DNA from: Gammaproteobacteria bacterium
Lineage (GTDB): Bacteria > Pseudomonadota > Gammaproteobacteria > Arenicellales > Poriferihabitantaceae
DNA length: 37,238 nucleotides
Direction: 5' to 3'
NCBI GenBank assembly: GCA_022826305.1
Contig: JAJDVC010000044.1
Coordinates: forward strand, 1 to 37,238
Position 1 is the stretch's first letter. Each line of letters opens with the position of its first letter. Below, piece by piece: positions 1-8,481 of this stretch. The notes beneath the pieces were generated by a model. It saw nothing but the letters and a program-made list of their open reading frames with translations, was not told where the DNA came from and made no database searches. The position numbers and the translations under genes are program-made.

Positions 1-54
1 CTGCTCATGACGATTTTCTGCGTGGACCGACCATGTTGGGGTAAGATTGCCGTC

Positions 55-1314
55 ATGAACGAGATGCCCTTTCCGAAGCCGCCGCCGGCCGAACCGCTCC
101 CACTGGAAACCTGGCTGGACCGGCCCGACCGCGCCGAAGTGGGCCGCGAGCCGTTCTTTCGCGGGCGGGACGCGGAGTTCGATGTCTTTCGCCGGGCGGC
201 GGGCAGCCTCAACGCAGGAATGGTCGGCGGCAGCACGATGATCTTCCAGGGCGCTCCGGGTGCCGGCAAGTCGGCCCTGATGGCGGAGTGCATGGAGGCG
301 GTGCGGCGTCATTCGACCCCCGAGGCGCCCTGGGTGGCAGTGGCCATGAATCCCGGATCCCTGCGGTATCCCGACCGGGTGGTCAGGGAAATGGTGGATG
401 CGGCCAATGCGGAAAGCGCGCGTCTCCGGGAGAGGACATCCGGGTCCATTTCCGGGGTGCTGGGGGATCTTCTGGAGCGCGGCCGGCAGATGCTTCGGGA
501 GATCCCGGATCGGGATATCTCGGTGGGTGGTGTGTCATGGAGCGGACGGGAGCGGGAAGTGTCCGCCTCGGGGGTATTCTCGCATGCCGCGCCGCTGCTG
601 AAGAGGTTTCACATCGTGGTGTGTGTGGACGAGGCCCAGAACATACCCGTTGCCAGCATGACCCGGGACGCCCTGGATTGTCTCCATCGTGACCCCGGGG
701 GAATCCCCCTGGTGGCGGCGTTCTTCGGTCTGAGCGATACCCAGCAGGTGCTGCGCCAGTGCGGCCTATCGCGGTTTGCCGACGAACGGGTGGTGACCCT
801 CGAGCGGTTGCCGGCCGGGGATGCGGCCAGCGCCATCCGGAGCGTATTCGACGCCTACGGTTTCACGGGTACGCCGGAAGACCGGGAAGTGTGGATGAAC
901 GAACTGGCCGCACTGTCCCAGGGGTGGCCGCAGCACATCAACCGGGTGGCCGTGGCGGCGGCCCGGGTGATCCGCGACAACGGCGGACGCATCGATGGAA
1001 CGCTACTGGAGCAGACCCTGGAAAGCGGCAGAAAACGGAAGGATGCCTACTATGCCGGACGGCTTGCGGCTGGCTCCAGGCCGCCTTGGGTCTATCGCCA
1101 GATGGCCCTGGCGGCCAGCGAGAAGGGCGGCGTGCTGCCCCATGACGATCTGCGCCAATTCCTGGCGCAAGAGAGCCTGGAAGAATTCCTCGCCAATGCC
1201 CTGCACGCCGGCCTGCTGGCCGAGACGAAGCATCTGCCCTATCATTACCAGATTCCCATCCCGTCCTTCGGGGACTACCTGCGGGCTCTGTCGGTGGAAC
1301 CGCCGTCGACCTGA
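55..1314 (+). CDS. AAA/STAND-like ATPase, paralog A
   Basis: Predicted P-loop ATPase of 419 residues; cellular role unknown. A motif FRGRDAEF at residues 35-42 resembles the 'GR-x-x-E' entry motif of AAA_16/Orc1-Cdc6/STAND ATPases. Walker A is GAPGAGKS (67-73 region) and Walker B is VVCVDEAQ (188-195). A sensor-like stretch AAFFGLSDTQQ follows at 221-231. The C-terminal third (about 340-419) looks like a winged-helix region ending in a run of aromatic and proline residues. No membrane segment or signal peptide is seen. The start is placed at 55 because the sequence just upstream and the first residues match paralog B; an in-frame ATG at 7 lies outside most of that conservation. Middle residues about 99-185 differ from paralog B. 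No effector gene is fused or adjacent. The ATPase assignment is firm; any function such as defence, replication or regulation would be a guess. Confidence 0.85.
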   Translation: MNEMPFPKPPPAEPLPLETWLDRPDRAEVGREPFFRGRDAEFDVFRRAAGSLNAGMVGGSTMIFQGAPGAGKSALMAECMEAVRRHSTPEAPWVAVAMNPGSLRYPDRVVREMVDAANAESARLRERTSGSISGVLGDLLERGRQMLREIPDRDISVGGVSWSGREREVSASGVFSHAAPLLKRFHIVVCVDEAQNIPVASMTRDALDCLHRDPGGIPLVAAFFGLSDTQQVLRQCGLSRFADERVVTLERLPAGDAASAIRSVFDAYGFTGTPEDREVWMNELAALSQGWPQHINRVAVAAARVIRDNGGRIDGTLLEQTLESGRKRKDAYYAGRLAAGSRPPWVYRQMALAASEKGGVLPHDDLRQFLAQESLEEFLANALHAGLLAETKHLPYHYQIPIPSFGDYLRALSVEPPST

Positions 1315-2004
1315 GAGACGATGGTCATGAACGACATTGCTGGTGAGCATGGTGCCCGGGTACTGAAGGCGTGCCAGAACCAGTCGGTTGCAGGATGATG
1401 CACAACTGCCTGCACAAGGGAATCATGTGCAGGGCTTGCTCCTGATCATTCCCGGACTTCAGTCGGCTTCATCCTCGCTGTCGATGTCCGGCCACATTTC
1501 ACCCAGCGATCACCCGGCCCGTCGTGAGAGTTGTCCAATGACAAGTGAGCCTGTCCCGGTCGAATTGACCGTGGGTCCAGTTCCTGATGACCATGCTGGT
1601 CATATTCCTTCTCGACTTCATGGAGGTCTCGGTAGTGAATGTCGCAGCCGTCCTGTCCCTGCACGCCGAGGCGCTTGCCCTGCTCGAAAACGAACTTGAA
1701 TGGCGCTCCCGGGCCGGGAAGCTGCATGCCCCACTTGATCGCTACGACAACGTCATCAGCGGAGCCATAGTCCGAACATTGCATGAGCGCCGTCAGGCGG
1801 CGGATATTCCCGGTATCCAGTCAGGGTTTCCCGGCGCCGGATGATGAGTAGCCGGTTTGCCCGGTATTTTCCGCATTGCAGGCGGCTGCACAGAGCCGGC
1901 AACCGGCATCCGGACCATCGCTTCGGGCGGTTGCCGTAGCGCCGGGCAGGAGCAGTCCTCACGCCGTGGCGTGATCAGGTATCAGGGTGCAAGGGTAGTC
2001 GCCA
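1315..2004. other. Gene-poor spacer, no recognisable gene
   Basis: The first about 30 bases after the ATPase stop still match the sequence after paralog B (GAGACGATGGTCATGAACGA against GAGACAATGGTCATGAACGA), so the duplication extends past the coding region. The rest has only short open frames on both strands without a family I recognise. On the minus strand a short acidic tail MWPDIDSEDEAD followed by a stop at 1459-1461 looks like a protein C-terminus, but the frame is broken by a TGA a few codons upstream. A 10-base direct repeat ATCAGGGTGC occurs at 1981 and 2004. This is probably decayed accessory DNA. Confidence 0.5.
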
Positions 2005-2573
2005 TCAGGGTGCCAGGCGCTGTACCGCGAGGCGGAACAGGTCCTGGTACGGGCAGCTCCCGGACAGCATGAACACCACCCGGCGGGTATTGCGCACGAT
2101 CACCGCACCGATGCACAGCAGCTTCAGGCGCAGCGTGCCGACATGCACCCGGGCCAGCCGCGTACCGTACAGCCCGTGGCGGCGGATCTGCTCCAGCAAC
2201 ACATAAGCCAGTCCGCCGGTCAGCATGCGGTACCGGTTCGGCCACCACAGCGAACAGCTGGTACGGTCGGCGAACAGGTCCAGATGCCCCGCCTTCACCA
2301 GGACCCGGCGTGGACGGCGCCAGGCACCCGCCTGATACGCAATCCCCCGAACAGCCGCTGCTTCCCCCGGCTTCGCTCATGCCGCCCGCGAGCTTCATCC
2401 GGCAACGCCCGCGACTGCCCGGTGATGTGTGGATCAAGGCCAATACCCGTAAGGTACTTCACCCCATGACGCTCGCACCAGCCCTGGAAATCGGCTTCGA
2501 CCTTGTGCCGTCTGCGGTTTGAAAATCGGAGCGTGCTACCGGTACCATGTGTCATGGGTGGAAGCTCCGGCAA
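2005..2573 (-). pseudogene. IS1380-family transposase remnant, internally deleted
   Basis: A dead DDE transposase. The N-terminal piece (start near 2573) carries TLRFSNRRRHKVEADFQG, which resembles the beginning of IS1380 transposases. It jumps directly to a late segment, GWCERHGVKYLTGIG, so the central part of the catalytic domain is missing. A frame change near 2300 leads to RVLVKAGHL and then LDLFADRTSC, AYVLLEQIRRHGL, GTLRLKLLCIGA and RRVVFMLSGSCPYQDLF, which is the classic IS1380 C-terminus. At least two internal deletions and one frameshift are therefore present. No convincing terminal inverted repeats were found at either side. The family call rests on recognised motifs and no search was run. 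Confidence 0.8.
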
Positions 2574-2983
2574 TTCTTTTTCAACTCATTGAATTATATC
2601 ATGTAACAGAGGTTCCACCCTCCTCCCTCATGCATTTTTCGGGTTAGGCCTGCGCCTGCAAAGTCGTCAAGGATATGGCCGAGGCGGTCGCCGGCCACCT
2701 GTCCGCAAACCGGGACGTTTCCCTGAACTTCTGAAATTCGCGTGGAAGGACAGAATGTCCGGATTCCATCAACATATCGTACATCCCCCTCAACAGAATA
2801 CCGATCATGCCGGACGATGCAATTCCCGAGAGCGGGATGGTTTTTCCGGGGGAACATGAGGGCATCGTACCGCATCTTCAGGAAGCAGTAGTCTGCCGAC
2901 GTAGATGATGGCGGCACGTTCCGCGAACCGGTCGGCACGGATTGTCCGTGTACTTGCCGAAGGGTTGGGGTAAGATTGCCGTC
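2574..2983. other. Intergenic spacer upstream of ATPase paralog B
   Basis: About 400 bases with no gene I recognise. The left end is AT-rich (about 2575-2610). The right end holds the leader shared with paralog A: GGGGTAAGATTGCCGTCATG at 2967-2986 here and at 38-57 upstream of paralog A. Short open frames on both strands show no family resemblance. Confidence 0.5.
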
Positions 2984-4264
2984 ATGAGCGAGAGACCCTT
3001 TCCGAAGCCGTCACCGGCGGAGCCGTTGCCGCTGGAAACCTGGCTGGACCAGACGGACCGGGCTGAAGTCGGCCGTGAGCCGTTCTTTCGCGGGCGGCAT
3101 GCAGAATTCGATGTCTTTCGCCGGGCGGTCGGCAGTCTCCATGATGGGCGGGTAGGGGGCGGCACGATGATCTTCCAGGGTGCTCCGGGCGCCGGCAAGT
3201 CAGCACTGATGGCAGAATGCATGGAAGCGGTGCGGTGCCATTCGACTCCCGAGGCGCCCTGGGTAGCGGTGGCGATCAGGCCCGAGACCCTGAATTCCGC
3301 CATCGATGTCATGATGCTTCTGGTCGAGGCGGCCAGTGTGGAGAGCGAGCGGCTTTCGAAGATGGCGCCCGGGACAGCCACCGGCAAGCTCGAGGGGCTT
3401 GTGGAGATCGGCCGGAAGTTCTACAGGGAGTTGTCGGAACGGGGCATTGGCGTGGCGGGTGTTTCCGTGGGGGGCAGACCGGCAACCGGGAGCAACGGAG
3501 AGACGCATGTTCCTTCGGAGCGGGTATTCCGGGACGCGGCCCCGCTACTGGGAGATTTCCATCTGGTGGTACTGGTGGACGAAGCCCAGAACACACCGGT
3601 TTCCGACAAGACGAAGGGCGTGATGGGCTGTCTGCACGATCCGCCGGCAGGAATTCCCCTGGTGGCGGCATTCTTCGGTCTGAGCGATACCCAGCAGGTG
3701 CTGCGCCAGTGCGGTCTCTCAAGATTCGCCAGAGGCCGGGTGGTGACTCTGGATCTTCTGCCGTTCGATGACGCAGCCTGCGCCATCCGGGATATCCTCG
3801 GAACCTACGGTTTCACGGGTGCGCCGGAAGATCGGGAAGTCTGGGTGAACAGGCTGGCCGAACTGTCCCAGGGCTGGCCGCAGCATGTCAACAGCGTTGC
3901 AGTGGCGGCGTGCGGAATCATCCGGGCCAACGGCGGGCGGATCGATTCGGGGCATCTGGACGAGGCCATGGCTGCCGCGGAGGAATACAAGCGGGAATAC
4001 TATGCCGGCCGGCTTGCGGCCGGTTCCAGGCCGCCCTGGGTCTACCGTCAGATGGCCCTGGCCGCCAGGGAGAAGGGCGGTGTGCTGCCCCATGACGATC
4101 TGCGACAATTCCTGGCGCAAGAGAACCTCGACGAATTCCTCACCAATGCCCTGCACGTCGGTCTGCTGGCCGAGACGAAGCATCTGCCCTACCATTACCG
4201 GATCCCCATCCCGTCCTTCGGGGACTACCTGCGGGAACTGCCGGTGGAGCCGCCGACGGCCTGA
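2984..4264 (+). CDS. AAA/STAND-like ATPase, paralog B
   Basis: Second copy of the ATPase at 55-1314, 426 residues. Walker A GAPGAGKS lies at the same position (67-73 region) and Walker B is VVLVDEAQ. The entry motif is FRGRHAEF. The first about 98 residues and the segment from Walker B to the end are nearly the same as paralog A. The middle (about 99-190) is substantially different and seven residues longer, although the hydrophobic and charged pattern can still be aligned. The homology continues about 25 bases beyond the stop. The start at ATG 2984 matches paralog A; an in-frame TTG at 2942 is not favoured. A dead IS5-like element begins about 40 bases downstream. Function unknown; both copies keep intact ATPase motifs, so both are probably expressed or were until recently. 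Confidence 0.85.
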   Translation: MSERPFPKPSPAEPLPLETWLDQTDRAEVGREPFFRGRHAEFDVFRRAVGSLHDGRVGGGTMIFQGAPGAGKSALMAECMEAVRCHSTPEAPWVAVAIRPETLNSAIDVMMLLVEAASVESERLSKMAPGTATGKLEGLVEIGRKFYRELSERGIGVAGVSVGGRPATGSNGETHVPSERVFRDAAPLLGDFHLVVLVDEAQNTPVSDKTKGVMGCLHDPPAGIPLVAAFFGLSDTQQVLRQCGLSRFARGRVVTLDLLPFDDAACAIRDILGTYGFTGAPEDREVWVNRLAELSQGWPQHVNSVAVAACGIIRANGGRIDSGHLDEAMAAAEEYKREYYAGRLAAGSRPPWVYRQMALAAREKGGVLPHDDLRQFLAQENLDEFLTNALHVGLLAETKHLPYHYRIPIPSFGDYLRELPVEPPTA

Positions 4265-4308
4265 GAGACAATGGTCATGAACGACACTGGGTGACGATCA
4301 GGGCCTGT

Positions 4309-4692
4309 TAACCCAAACGCAGGAATTCGAAGATGAGTCCGAAGGTGACGAAGTCGAGGAACATGACATCGAGCTTGTCGAAGCGAGAGAAGATCCTGGG
4401 GAAACCCTTGGGCCGACGAAACAGACACTCGATGCGGTACATGAGCAGGGGTGGACATTTTTCGAGCATCCGTAGCGGTCACGGGAAGCTCGGGGCCAGC
4501 CACCACGGGACCTGCCGATGGACTGTCGGTCGTTTCCTTTCGCGCAACTGCACCGTCGGAACGGATCTCGACTCCGGGACCGTTCAGATCGAACGCTTCG
4601 GTCCACGCCCGAATGATGCGACCCTGCTGTAACTGCGCGAACACACGATCCAGCACACCGTCTTCCGACCACCGATTCATCCGGGTATTACA
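4309..4692 (-). pseudogene. IS5-family transposase remnant (C-terminal part)
   Basis: Broken DDE transposase. It begins inside the gene at NTRMNRWSEDGVLDRVFAQL, a typical IS5-family N-domain end, with the true N-terminus lost. Motifs then alternate between frames: RSDGAVARK, followed by QSIGRSRGGW in another frame, and finally ECLFRRPKGF, RIFSRFDKLDVMFLDF and a C-terminal FEFLRLG. At least two frameshifts are needed. The expected VKVHPDGTGA segment is degraded. The stop codon (4309-4311) overlaps GGGCCTGTTAACCC at 4301-4314, which looks like the terminal inverted repeat of such elements. The matching repeat at the other end was not found, so the element is truncated there. Confidence 0.8.
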
Positions 4693-4725
4693 GTGCGTCG
4701 ATTACCGAACAACCCCGGAAGCGCA

Positions 4726-4887
4726 CTACCTGCAACCGTACTCGACTACATGCAGGATCACATCGGGTACCTGTAGATTTGACTGACGTTCACCCGCTAT
4801 CTCAGCAACAACGTTGCGATACACTCGTATCGGCTCAGGGTGAGTTCGGAAACGGTATCGATAGTAAACCGGAAGATCTGCCGCCAT
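4726..4887 (-). CDS. Possible 53-residue ORF between IS remnants
   Basis: An uninterrupted frame starting MAADLPVYYRYRF and ending ILHVVEYGCR, rich in arginine, tyrosine and valine. It sits between the two IS5-like remnants. It has no obvious ribosome binding site and no family I recognise. It may be chance or a fragment of the mobile elements. It is listed because its composition looks protein-like and it is too short for standard gene callers. Confidence 0.15.
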   Translation of the reverse strand: MAADLPVYYRYRFRTHPEPIRVYRNVVAEIAGERQSNLQVPDVILHVVEYGCR

Positions 4888-4933
4888 ATTGAAGTGGGGA
4901 AGAGGTTGCAGCCGAAATCCTTAGGTAATGTCG

Positions 4934-5469
4934 TCACGAGTTATCGCGCCATGGCATGAGACATCGGACATGGATGGCAGCGAGGAATGATGCGGCATCC
5001 ACTCCTTCGATCAGGACGTCAGCCTAGCAATCCGCTGCGGTACCTGCCGTAACAATCGCTCGGAGCGGCAGACCATGCGCAGCCACGGCCAGATGCAGTT
5101 TCGTGTCGAGCCCCGCTTGTGCGACCCATCGTCTGATTCCCGCCGCGCGCACCCGGCCGCATGGGGATGAACCTTGATGTGACTCGCGTCGATCATCAGC
5201 CATGCGTAGTCCGGTTCATCCATGAACTGTTCCAGCAGGCTCTCCCAGACCCCCTTGTCACGCCAGCGGCAGAAACGCCGATGAGTATTCTTCCAGTCTC
5301 CGCAGTCCGGCGGCAGGTCCCGTGCGCAGGGTCCACAGCACCGCATCGAGGAAACGCCGGTTGTCCCGGGCCACGCCGCCCCCAGCGCCCCCGGCATCCC
5401 GGCAGATAGGGTTCCGGTAGGGACCATTGTGCGGTCCGGAAGATCGCGTCTATGGTGCGCTTCGGTCAT
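4934..5469 (-). pseudogene. Second IS5-family (IS427-like) transposase remnant
   Basis: Minus-strand start ATG at 5469 with MTEAHHRRDLPDRTM. A piece in another frame reads RDNRRFLDAVLWTLRTG, and the first frame then resumes as DLPPDCGDWKNTHRRFCRW and MIDASHIKVHPHAAG. The usual 'APWR' between LRTG and DLPPD is missing, consistent with a deletion of about 10 bases. After RLLRQVPQRIAR the frame changes again to ADVLIEGV, which joins directly to a C-terminal ASFLAAIHVRCLMPW. Most of the second half, including the last catalytic acidic residue, is therefore lost. This transposase is distinct from the remnant at 4309-4692. Confidence 0.8.
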
Positions 5470-5617
5470 CTCGGACTCTCCGACAAATTGCCCCACTACA
5501 TCATGTCATGAATCCCTTGACTTGTGACGACAGTATCTAGGGAAAAGAGCAACGAAAAGCCCGACGCCAGGGAACTGATGGATCGATCAATGGAGGATGA
5601 TGTCCCACAGACAGTAC

Positions 5618-7036
5618 CTAGTAACGGTAGTAATCGGGCTTGTAGGGGCCCTCGACCGGTACATTGATGTAGTCAGCCTGCTGTTGCGAAAGCCGGGTCA
5701 GATTTGCCCCGATCTTGTCCAGATGCAGCCGGGCGACCTCCTCGTCCAGATGCTTGGGCAGTACGTATACCCTGTTTTCATATTCCTTCGTACCTGTCCA
5801 CAGTTCCATCTGCGCCAGTACCTGATTGGTGAAGCTGTTCGACATCACGAAACTGGGATGCCCGGTGGCGCACCCGAGGTTCACCAGGCGACCCTCGGCA
5901 AGCAATGTAATCCGGTTCCCGCTCGGGAGCAGGATCTGATCCACCTGAGGCTTGATGTTCTCCCATTCGTACTGCTTCATCGAGGCAATATCGATCTCGT
6001 TGTCGAAGTGACCGATATTGCACACGATGGTCTCGTTCTTCATCCGGATCATGTGATCGTGCGTGATGACATGGAAATTCCCGGTCGTGGTGACAAAGAT
6101 GTCGCCTTGCGAACAGGCCTCGTCCAGATGCACGACCCGGAATCCCTCCATGGCCGCCTGGAGCGCGCAAATCGGATCGATCTCGGTAACCCAGACCGTG
6201 GCCCCGAGGCCGCGCAGGGACTGGGCGCAGCCCTTGCCGACATCGCCATAACCCAGTACCACGGCGACCTTGCCTGCGATCATCACGTCCGTGGCGCGCT
6301 TGATGCCGTCAACCAGGGATTCCCGGCATCCGTAGAGATTGTCGAACTTGGACTTGGTGACCGAGTCGTTGACGTTGATGGCGGGGAAAGGCAGTTCGCC
6401 CCGCTCGGCCATCTGATACAGCCGATGCACCCCGGTGGTTGTCTCTTCGGTGACGCCCTTGACGGCGGCCAGCCGACGGCTGTACCAGGTCTTGTCCCGG
6501 GACAGGCGGGCACGAATGGAGGCGAACAGGGCAACCTCCTCTTCGCTTGAGGGGTTGTCCAGCACGCTGATATCCTGCTCCGCCTTGCTGCCGAGAATCA
6601 GCAACAGGGTGGCGTCCCCTCCATCGTCCAGGATCATGTTCGGCCCTTCCCCGTCCGGCCAGTCCATGATCCTGTGGGTGAATTTCCAGTAATCATCCAG
6701 GGATTCTCCCTTGTACGCAAAAACCGGAACCCCCCTGTCCGCAACCGCTGCCGCCGCATGGTCCTGAGTGGAAAAGATGTTGCAGGAAGCCCAGCGCACT
6801 TCGGCGCCCAGCGAGACCAGCGATTCGATCAGCACGGCTGTCTGGATCGTCATGTGCAGCGAGCCGGCGATTCTTGCACCCTTGAGCGGCTGCTCTGCGG
6901 CATATTTCTCACGGATCGAGACCAGGCCGGGCATTTCCGTTCTGGCCATACGAATCTCCTTATGCCCCCAGTCGGCAAGTCCGGGATCGGCAATGTGATG
7001 GTCGGGGGTGATTTGTTCAGCGGTTTGCAAGGACAT
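5618..7036 (-). CDS. ahcY: Adenosylhomocysteinase
   Basis: S-adenosylhomocysteine hydrolase, 472 residues. It splits SAH into adenosine and homocysteine with tightly bound NAD and removes the product that inhibits methyltransferases; it is cytosolic. The N-terminus has [12 protein letters not shown] and MARTEMPGL. The NAD-binding loop GYGDVGKG is at 262-269. [19 protein letters not shown] and [10 protein letters not shown] follow, and the C-terminus is YKPDYYRY, the usual ending of the family. Length is normal for proteobacterial enzymes. The ATG at 7036 keeps the conserved LADWG segment. It lies 53 bases downstream of metK in the same direction, so the two steps of the methyl cycle are probably cotranscribed. 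The spacer shows no SAH riboswitch core that I can recognise. Confidence 0.97.
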   Translation of the reverse strand: MSLQTAEQITPDHHIADPGLADWGHKEIRMARTEMPGLVSIREKYAAEQPLKGARIAGSLHMTIQTAVLIESLVSLGAEVRWASCNIFSTQDHAAAAVADRGVPVFAYKGESLDDYWKFTHRIMDWPDGEGPNMILDDGGDATLLLILGSKAEQDISVLDNPSSEEEVALFASIRARLSRDKTWYSRRLAAVKGVTEETTTGVHRLYQMAERGELPFPAINVNDSVTKSKFDNLYGCRESLVDGIKRATDVMIAGKVAVVLGYGDVGKGCAQSLRGLGATVWVTEIDPICALQAAMEGFRVVHLDEACSQGDIFVTTTGNFHVITHDHMIRMKNETIVCNIGHFDNEIDIASMKQYEWENIKPQVDQILLPSGNRITLLAEGRLVNLGCATGHPSFVMSNSFTNQVLAQMELWTGTKEYENRVYVLPKHLDEEVARLHLDKIGANLTRLSQQQADYINVPVEGPYKPDYYRY

Positions 7037-7089
7037 TTTCAGGTTGCGGTTGGTTCATGATCAAACGATGCTTGCCCGGATATGCAGGT

Positions 7090-8256
7090 TCAGTTTCCCG
7101 CCTCTCCCGCAAGCGCCTCGGCCTTGTCGGTCATCTCCCAGGCAAACCCCGGCTCGGTGCGCCCGAAATGTCCGTATGCTGCCGTATTGCGGTAAATCGG
7201 TCGCAACAGGTCGAGTTGCCGGACGATCGCCTTCGGCCTGAGATCGAAATGCATGTCAACCAGGGACTCGATACGCGCTTCCGGTATCTTTCCGGTTCCG
7301 AAGGTCTCGATCATCACGGAAACCGGCTTGGCAACACCAATGGCGTAGGCGATCTGGACCTCGCACCTGTCGGCCAGGCCCGCAGCGACCACGTTCTTGG
7401 CTACATGGCGCGCCGCATAGGCGGCCGAACGGTCAACCTTCGACGGGTCCTTGCCGGAAAACGCTCCACCGCCGTGATGCGCCGAACCACCGTAGGTATC
7501 GACGATGATCTTGCGTCCTGTCAGACCGCAATCGCCCACCGGGCCGCCAATGACGAATCGTCCGGTCGGATTGACGAGAAAACGGGTATGCTGGGTCAGC
7601 ATGTCCGGGGGCAGGACGGGTTTTATGATTTCCTCGATAACTGCCTCCCTGATTGTGGAGTAATCCACTTCGGCATCATGCTGGGTCGACAGAACGACCG
7701 TGTCCACGGACACGGGACTGCTGCCCTCGTAACGGACGGTCACCTGTGACTTTGCGTCGGGACGCAGCCATGGCAGGGCGCCCGCCTTGCGAACCTCGGA
7801 CTGTTTCTGCACCAGCCTGTGTGCGCAGGTGATCGGGAAAGGCATCAGGACATCGGTTTCCCTGCAGGCGTATCCGAACATGAGCCCCTGGTCACCGGCC
7901 CCCTGGTCCAGATCGAGCCCCTCGCCTTCATTGACACCCTGGGCGATATCAGGGGACTGCTCATCAAGCGACACCCGTATCTCGCAGGTGCTGTTGTCGA
8001 ATCCGACATCCGGCGAGTTGTAGCCGATCTCGCCGATCGTCCGGCGGGCCAGGGACTCGTAATCCACATCCGTTCCGGAGGTGATCTCTCCCGCCACGGT
8101 GACCATCCCCGTGGTGATCATCGTTTCGCAGGCCACGCGAGAACCGCGATCACCGGCCAGCAGGGCGTCAAGTACGGCATCCGAAATCTGGTCTGCCACC
8201 TTGTCCGGATGGCCCTCCGACACAGATTCCGATGTAAACAGATATGATTTCGGCAT
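7090..8256 (-). CDS. metK: S-adenosylmethionine synthetase
   Basis: Makes S-adenosylmethionine from methionine and ATP; 388 residues, cytosolic. It starts [19 protein letters not shown], the standard N-terminus with the catalytic His in [17 protein letters not shown] and [16 protein letters not shown] form the nucleotide and metal binding loops. The ATG at 8256 was chosen over a TTG at 8280 because the conserved N-terminus begins there. An extended -10 promoter at 8368-8376 and two hairpins precede it, giving a leader of about 105 bases. ahcY follows at 53 bases. The enzyme feeds all SAM-dependent methylation, including cobalamin and quinone synthesis. Confidence 0.97.
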   Translation of the reverse strand: MPKSYLFTSESVSEGHPDKVADQISDAVLDALLAGDRGSRVACETMITTGMVTVAGEITSGTDVDYESLARRTIGEIGYNSPDVGFDNSTCEIRVSLDEQSPDIAQGVNEGEGLDLDQGAGDQGLMFGYACRETDVLMPFPITCAHRLVQKQSEVRKAGALPWLRPDAKSQVTVRYEGSSPVSVDTVVLSTQHDAEVDYSTIREAVIEEIIKPVLPPDMLTQHTRFLVNPTGRFVIGGPVGDCGLTGRKIIVDTYGGSAHHGGGAFSGKDPSKVDRSAAYAARHVAKNVVAAGLADRCEVQIAYAIGVAKPVSVMIETFGTGKIPEARIESLVDMHFDLRPKAIVRQLDLLRPIYRNTAAYGHFGRTEPGFAWEMTDKAEALAGEAGN

Positions 8257-8283
8257 TTCGACTAAACCCTGGCAATTCAAACA

Positions 8284-8347
8284 CCCGATGACTCGGGCCC
8301 AAGCTCAATATCACCGACCATCGCAACCCCGGGGATGCGACAGTCGG
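8284..8347 (-). promoter_or_regulatory. metK leader with two hairpins
   Basis: In the predicted 5' untranslated region of metK two inverted repeats follow each other. The distal one (8314-8347) pairs CCGAC with GTCGG, TCGCA with TGCGA and CCCC with GGGG, separated by symmetric mismatches and almost no loop. The proximal one (8284-8297) is CCCGA-TGAC-TCGGG with a four-base loop. No U-run follows either, so a simple terminator is unlikely. They do not match the SAM or SAH riboswitch consensus sequences I can recall. Regulation by structure or by a protein is inferred only. Confidence 0.4.
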
Positions 8348-8367
8348 GGAATTTTCCAAAGGGCAAA

Positions 8368-8376
8368 ATCATAGCA
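8368..8376 (-). promoter_or_regulatory. Candidate extended -10 promoter for metK
   Basis: Read on the minus strand the site is TGCTATGAT, a TGn-TATGAT extended -10 element. The start of transcription would fall near 8361, about 105 bases before the metK ATG. No good -35 box is seen at the usual distance, which is common for extended -10 promoters. Confidence 0.45.
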
Positions 8377-8481
8377 CAGCGCAATTCCCGGTTTCATGCC
8401 CTGACATAAGATTATCTGATACAACTGCTCACGATCACTTTGCAGTACAATATTTCGCCCTTGCCGAGCAGACCTACTCCC

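Noticed and set aside
1388-1844. Several overlapping open frames of 85-112 codons
   Set aside because: None shows a family motif or ribosome site; composition differs from frame to frame without support.
5597-6550. 317-codon plus-strand frame opposite ahcY
   Set aside because: Antisense shadow of a clearly recognised enzyme.
7037-7089. SAH riboswitch between metK and ahcY
   Set aside because: The spacer is only 53 bases and lacks the conserved core I can recall for this class.
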